A stretch of DNA of 64,000 bases, taken from the NCBI GenBank assembly GCA_009829735.1, contig CM020618.1:42174878-42238877 (forward strand), given 5' to 3'. The notes below the pieces were generated by a model. It made no database searches and was not told the origin of the DNA. It worked only from the letters and a program-made list of their open reading frames with translations. The position numbers and the translations under genes were made by a program. Shown here piece after piece: positions 62,776-64,000 of the stretch (within the stretch, counting starts at the first letter, position 1; each line of letters starts with the position of its first letter). Source of the DNA: Pyropia yezoensis (lineage: Eukaryota > Rhodophyta > Bangiophyceae > Bangiales > Bangiaceae).

Positions 62776-64000
62776 TCAATCCTCTTGTTCCGCATCCGTT
62801 GCGGGTGAGCTCGTCTCGTCCCGAGGGTCTTGGTTGGCCCCGTCCTCTTGGTCCTCCTCCGTGTCCGACTCCAGAATCTTGCCGGCTCTGGCCACTGGAG
62901 TGCCCTCGATCCCGTTCCGTCGCGTGTAGGCACAGACGTCCGCGATGGGTAGCCGGTTTGAGGGTTCCCATGTATCATCTGCCGGGTTGAAACCGAACCA
63001 GCGTACTCGCAGGTACAGGCGTCCATCTCTCCAGGCATGGTCGACAAACTTGACGTAGACAAATTCCCGACCTTCTTCTTGGGATAACCAGGGTATCGCA
63101 GTCCGCTTACGCCGGGTCAAGTCCCGTTGGCTTGGCGGTGGAGCTCGGGTGACATGGTCGCTGCTCACCCGGTACGGAGAGCCATCCACGTCTAGAAGGA
63201 AGGTCCAGCCATCCGTATTGAGAATCTCATAAGGTCCATCCGTCTTAGAGTCCAGCTTCCCCCGGGTCTTGCTATGGTTGTCCACAAAAACCCAGTCGCC
63301 ACCACCCAGTTCCTTGTTCTTTTCCCGGACACCCTTGTCATAGTCCCGCTTGTATCGCTCCTGGGTCTTTGAAATTGACTCCTTGACTCTTGGGAGCAGG
63401 AGCTTTAGTTGTTCCAGGAACTCATCCTTTGCCTTGGGACCTGACTTCAGTGCAGGCTGGAGACCGTCTGGTATTCTTTCCAGGGAGAAGTTGGTCAGCC
63501 GCCTTGGGGTGACAAAGTCGAGTGGAGCGACTCCCGTTGTCCGGTGAACTCGGGAGTTGTAGGCTAGAGTGAGGACAGCCAGGAGCTCGTCCCAGTCTTC
63601 TTGGTGCTCCTCCACGTAGTGCCGTAGCATGTCCACTAGGGTCCGGTTGAATCGTTCCACCTGGCCGTTCGTTTGAGGGTGGTACGTCGTGGTGTACAAG
63701 TTCTTGATGCCCATCAGGTCACAGACTCCTTGGAAGAACAGGGATGCAAACTGGGGACCGTTGTCGGTTAAGACGGAGTCTGGAGGGCCGTAGGCAGCTA
63801 TCCAGTACTCGCAGAAGGCCGACGTGACATCCAGAGCCGTGATGGTTCTCAACGGGATTGCTCGAGTGAACTTGGAGAACCGGTCACAAATGATGAGTAG
63901 GTATATGTTGCCACTGGAGGTCTCAGGTAGGGGCCCCAGGATGTCCATGCTTAAGCTTGCAAAGGGCTCCGCCGCAGGGAATAGGCGTAGCTTAGAAGTC
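62776..64000 (-). CDS. pol: Ty3/gypsy pol, integrase and chromodomain (runs off the window)
   Basis: On the minus strand the frame continues past 64000 to its N-terminal side. Integrase core with Asp (MDILGPLP), Asp (LTDNGPQF) and Glu (QTNGQVERFNR), second and third 35 residues apart. Then the GPY/F-like region with DWVFVDNHSKTRGKL and DGPYEIL. C-terminal chromodomain FVDHAWRDGRLYLRVRWFGFNPADDTWEP, followed by an acidic tail. Same family as the deleted pol at 37.6-39.0 kb, which matches almost throughout the integrase C-terminus. No stops, so this copy may be intact. Its gag and RT lie outside. Confidence 0.92.
   Translation of the reverse strand, partial: TSKLRLFPAAEPFASLSMDILGPLPETSSGNIYLLIICDRFSKFTRAIPLRTITALDVTSAFCEYWIAAYGPPDSVLTDNGPQFASLFFQGVCDLMGIKNLYTTTYHPQTNGQVERFNRTLVDMLRHYVEEHQEDWDELLAVLTLAYNSRVHRTTGVAPLDFVTPRRLTNFSLERIPDGLQPALKSGPKAKDEFLEQLKLLLPRVKESISKTQERYKRDYDKGVREKNKELGGGDWVFVDNHSKTRGKLDSKTDGPYEILNTDGWTFLLDVDGSPYRVSSDHVTRAPPPSQRDLTRRKRTAIPWLSQEEGREFVYVKFVDHAWRDGRLYLRVRWFGFNPADDTWEPSNRLPIADVCAYTRRNGIEGTPVARAGKILESDTEEDQEDGANQDPRDETSSPATDAEQED

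Overview
This is GC-rich, intron-containing nuclear DNA from a eukaryote, probably a protist, alga or fungus-like organism; I cannot place it more closely. Evidence: a cytosolic-type 28S rRNA 3' segment carrying group I introns, plausible GT-AG introns inside reading frames, a nuclear tRNA-Gly, SET, BRCT, RING and GIMAP/AIG1-type domains, and several eukaryotic transposon classes. Long poly(G)/poly(C) runs and Ala/Gly/Pro-rich low complexity fill much of the first 25 kb and make many long open frames spurious.

Layout. 0-19 kb is a gene-bearing part: a large two-exon protein with an RNase H-like/DDE flavour (201-4178), a SET-domain gene with a one-base homopolymer frameshift (5156-5936), an uncertain hydrophobic protein (6.9-7.7 kb), a spliced gene of unknown function (8030-10156, minus), an Ala-rich coiled-coil pseudogene (11.6-12.8 kb), a RING protein with SIM-like motifs (13328-14080) and a BRCT protein (14494-15900, minus). 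19069-21290 (minus) is the 3' end of a 28S rRNA gene interrupted by three group I introns (L2584, L2449, L2437 in E. coli numbering), two of them separated by a 12-nt exon. 21.9-22.7 kb holds a GIMAP-like GTPase. 25.8-31.2 kb holds a tRNA-Gly, a duplicated flank, and a broken non-LTR retrotransposon with an RLE-type C-terminus that is itself interrupted by another repeat.

36.8-51.8 kb is a nest of Ty3/gypsy elements. A complete 10.7-kb element (39002-49740) with about 98% identical LTRs and a perfect ACGGG target duplication sits inside the open reading frame of an older, internally deleted minus-strand element. The young element encodes Gag, a Pol that is probably reached by a -1 frameshift at GGGAAAC, and a long ORF on the opposite strand between pol and the 3' LTR. 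A third element, entering from the right edge (60.9-64.0 kb, minus), carries a convergent antisense ORF in the same place. Parts of the two antisense proteins look homologous, and the old copy keeps a decayed version. This shared antisense gene is the best candidate here for something undescribed.

52-60 kb is mostly small mobile DNA: a fold-back element, a 1.4-kb element with 214-bp inverted repeats, two perfect long palindromes, minisatellites, and a pogo/Tigger-like transposase with an intact DDD triad followed by the repeat that also interrupts the non-LTR element.
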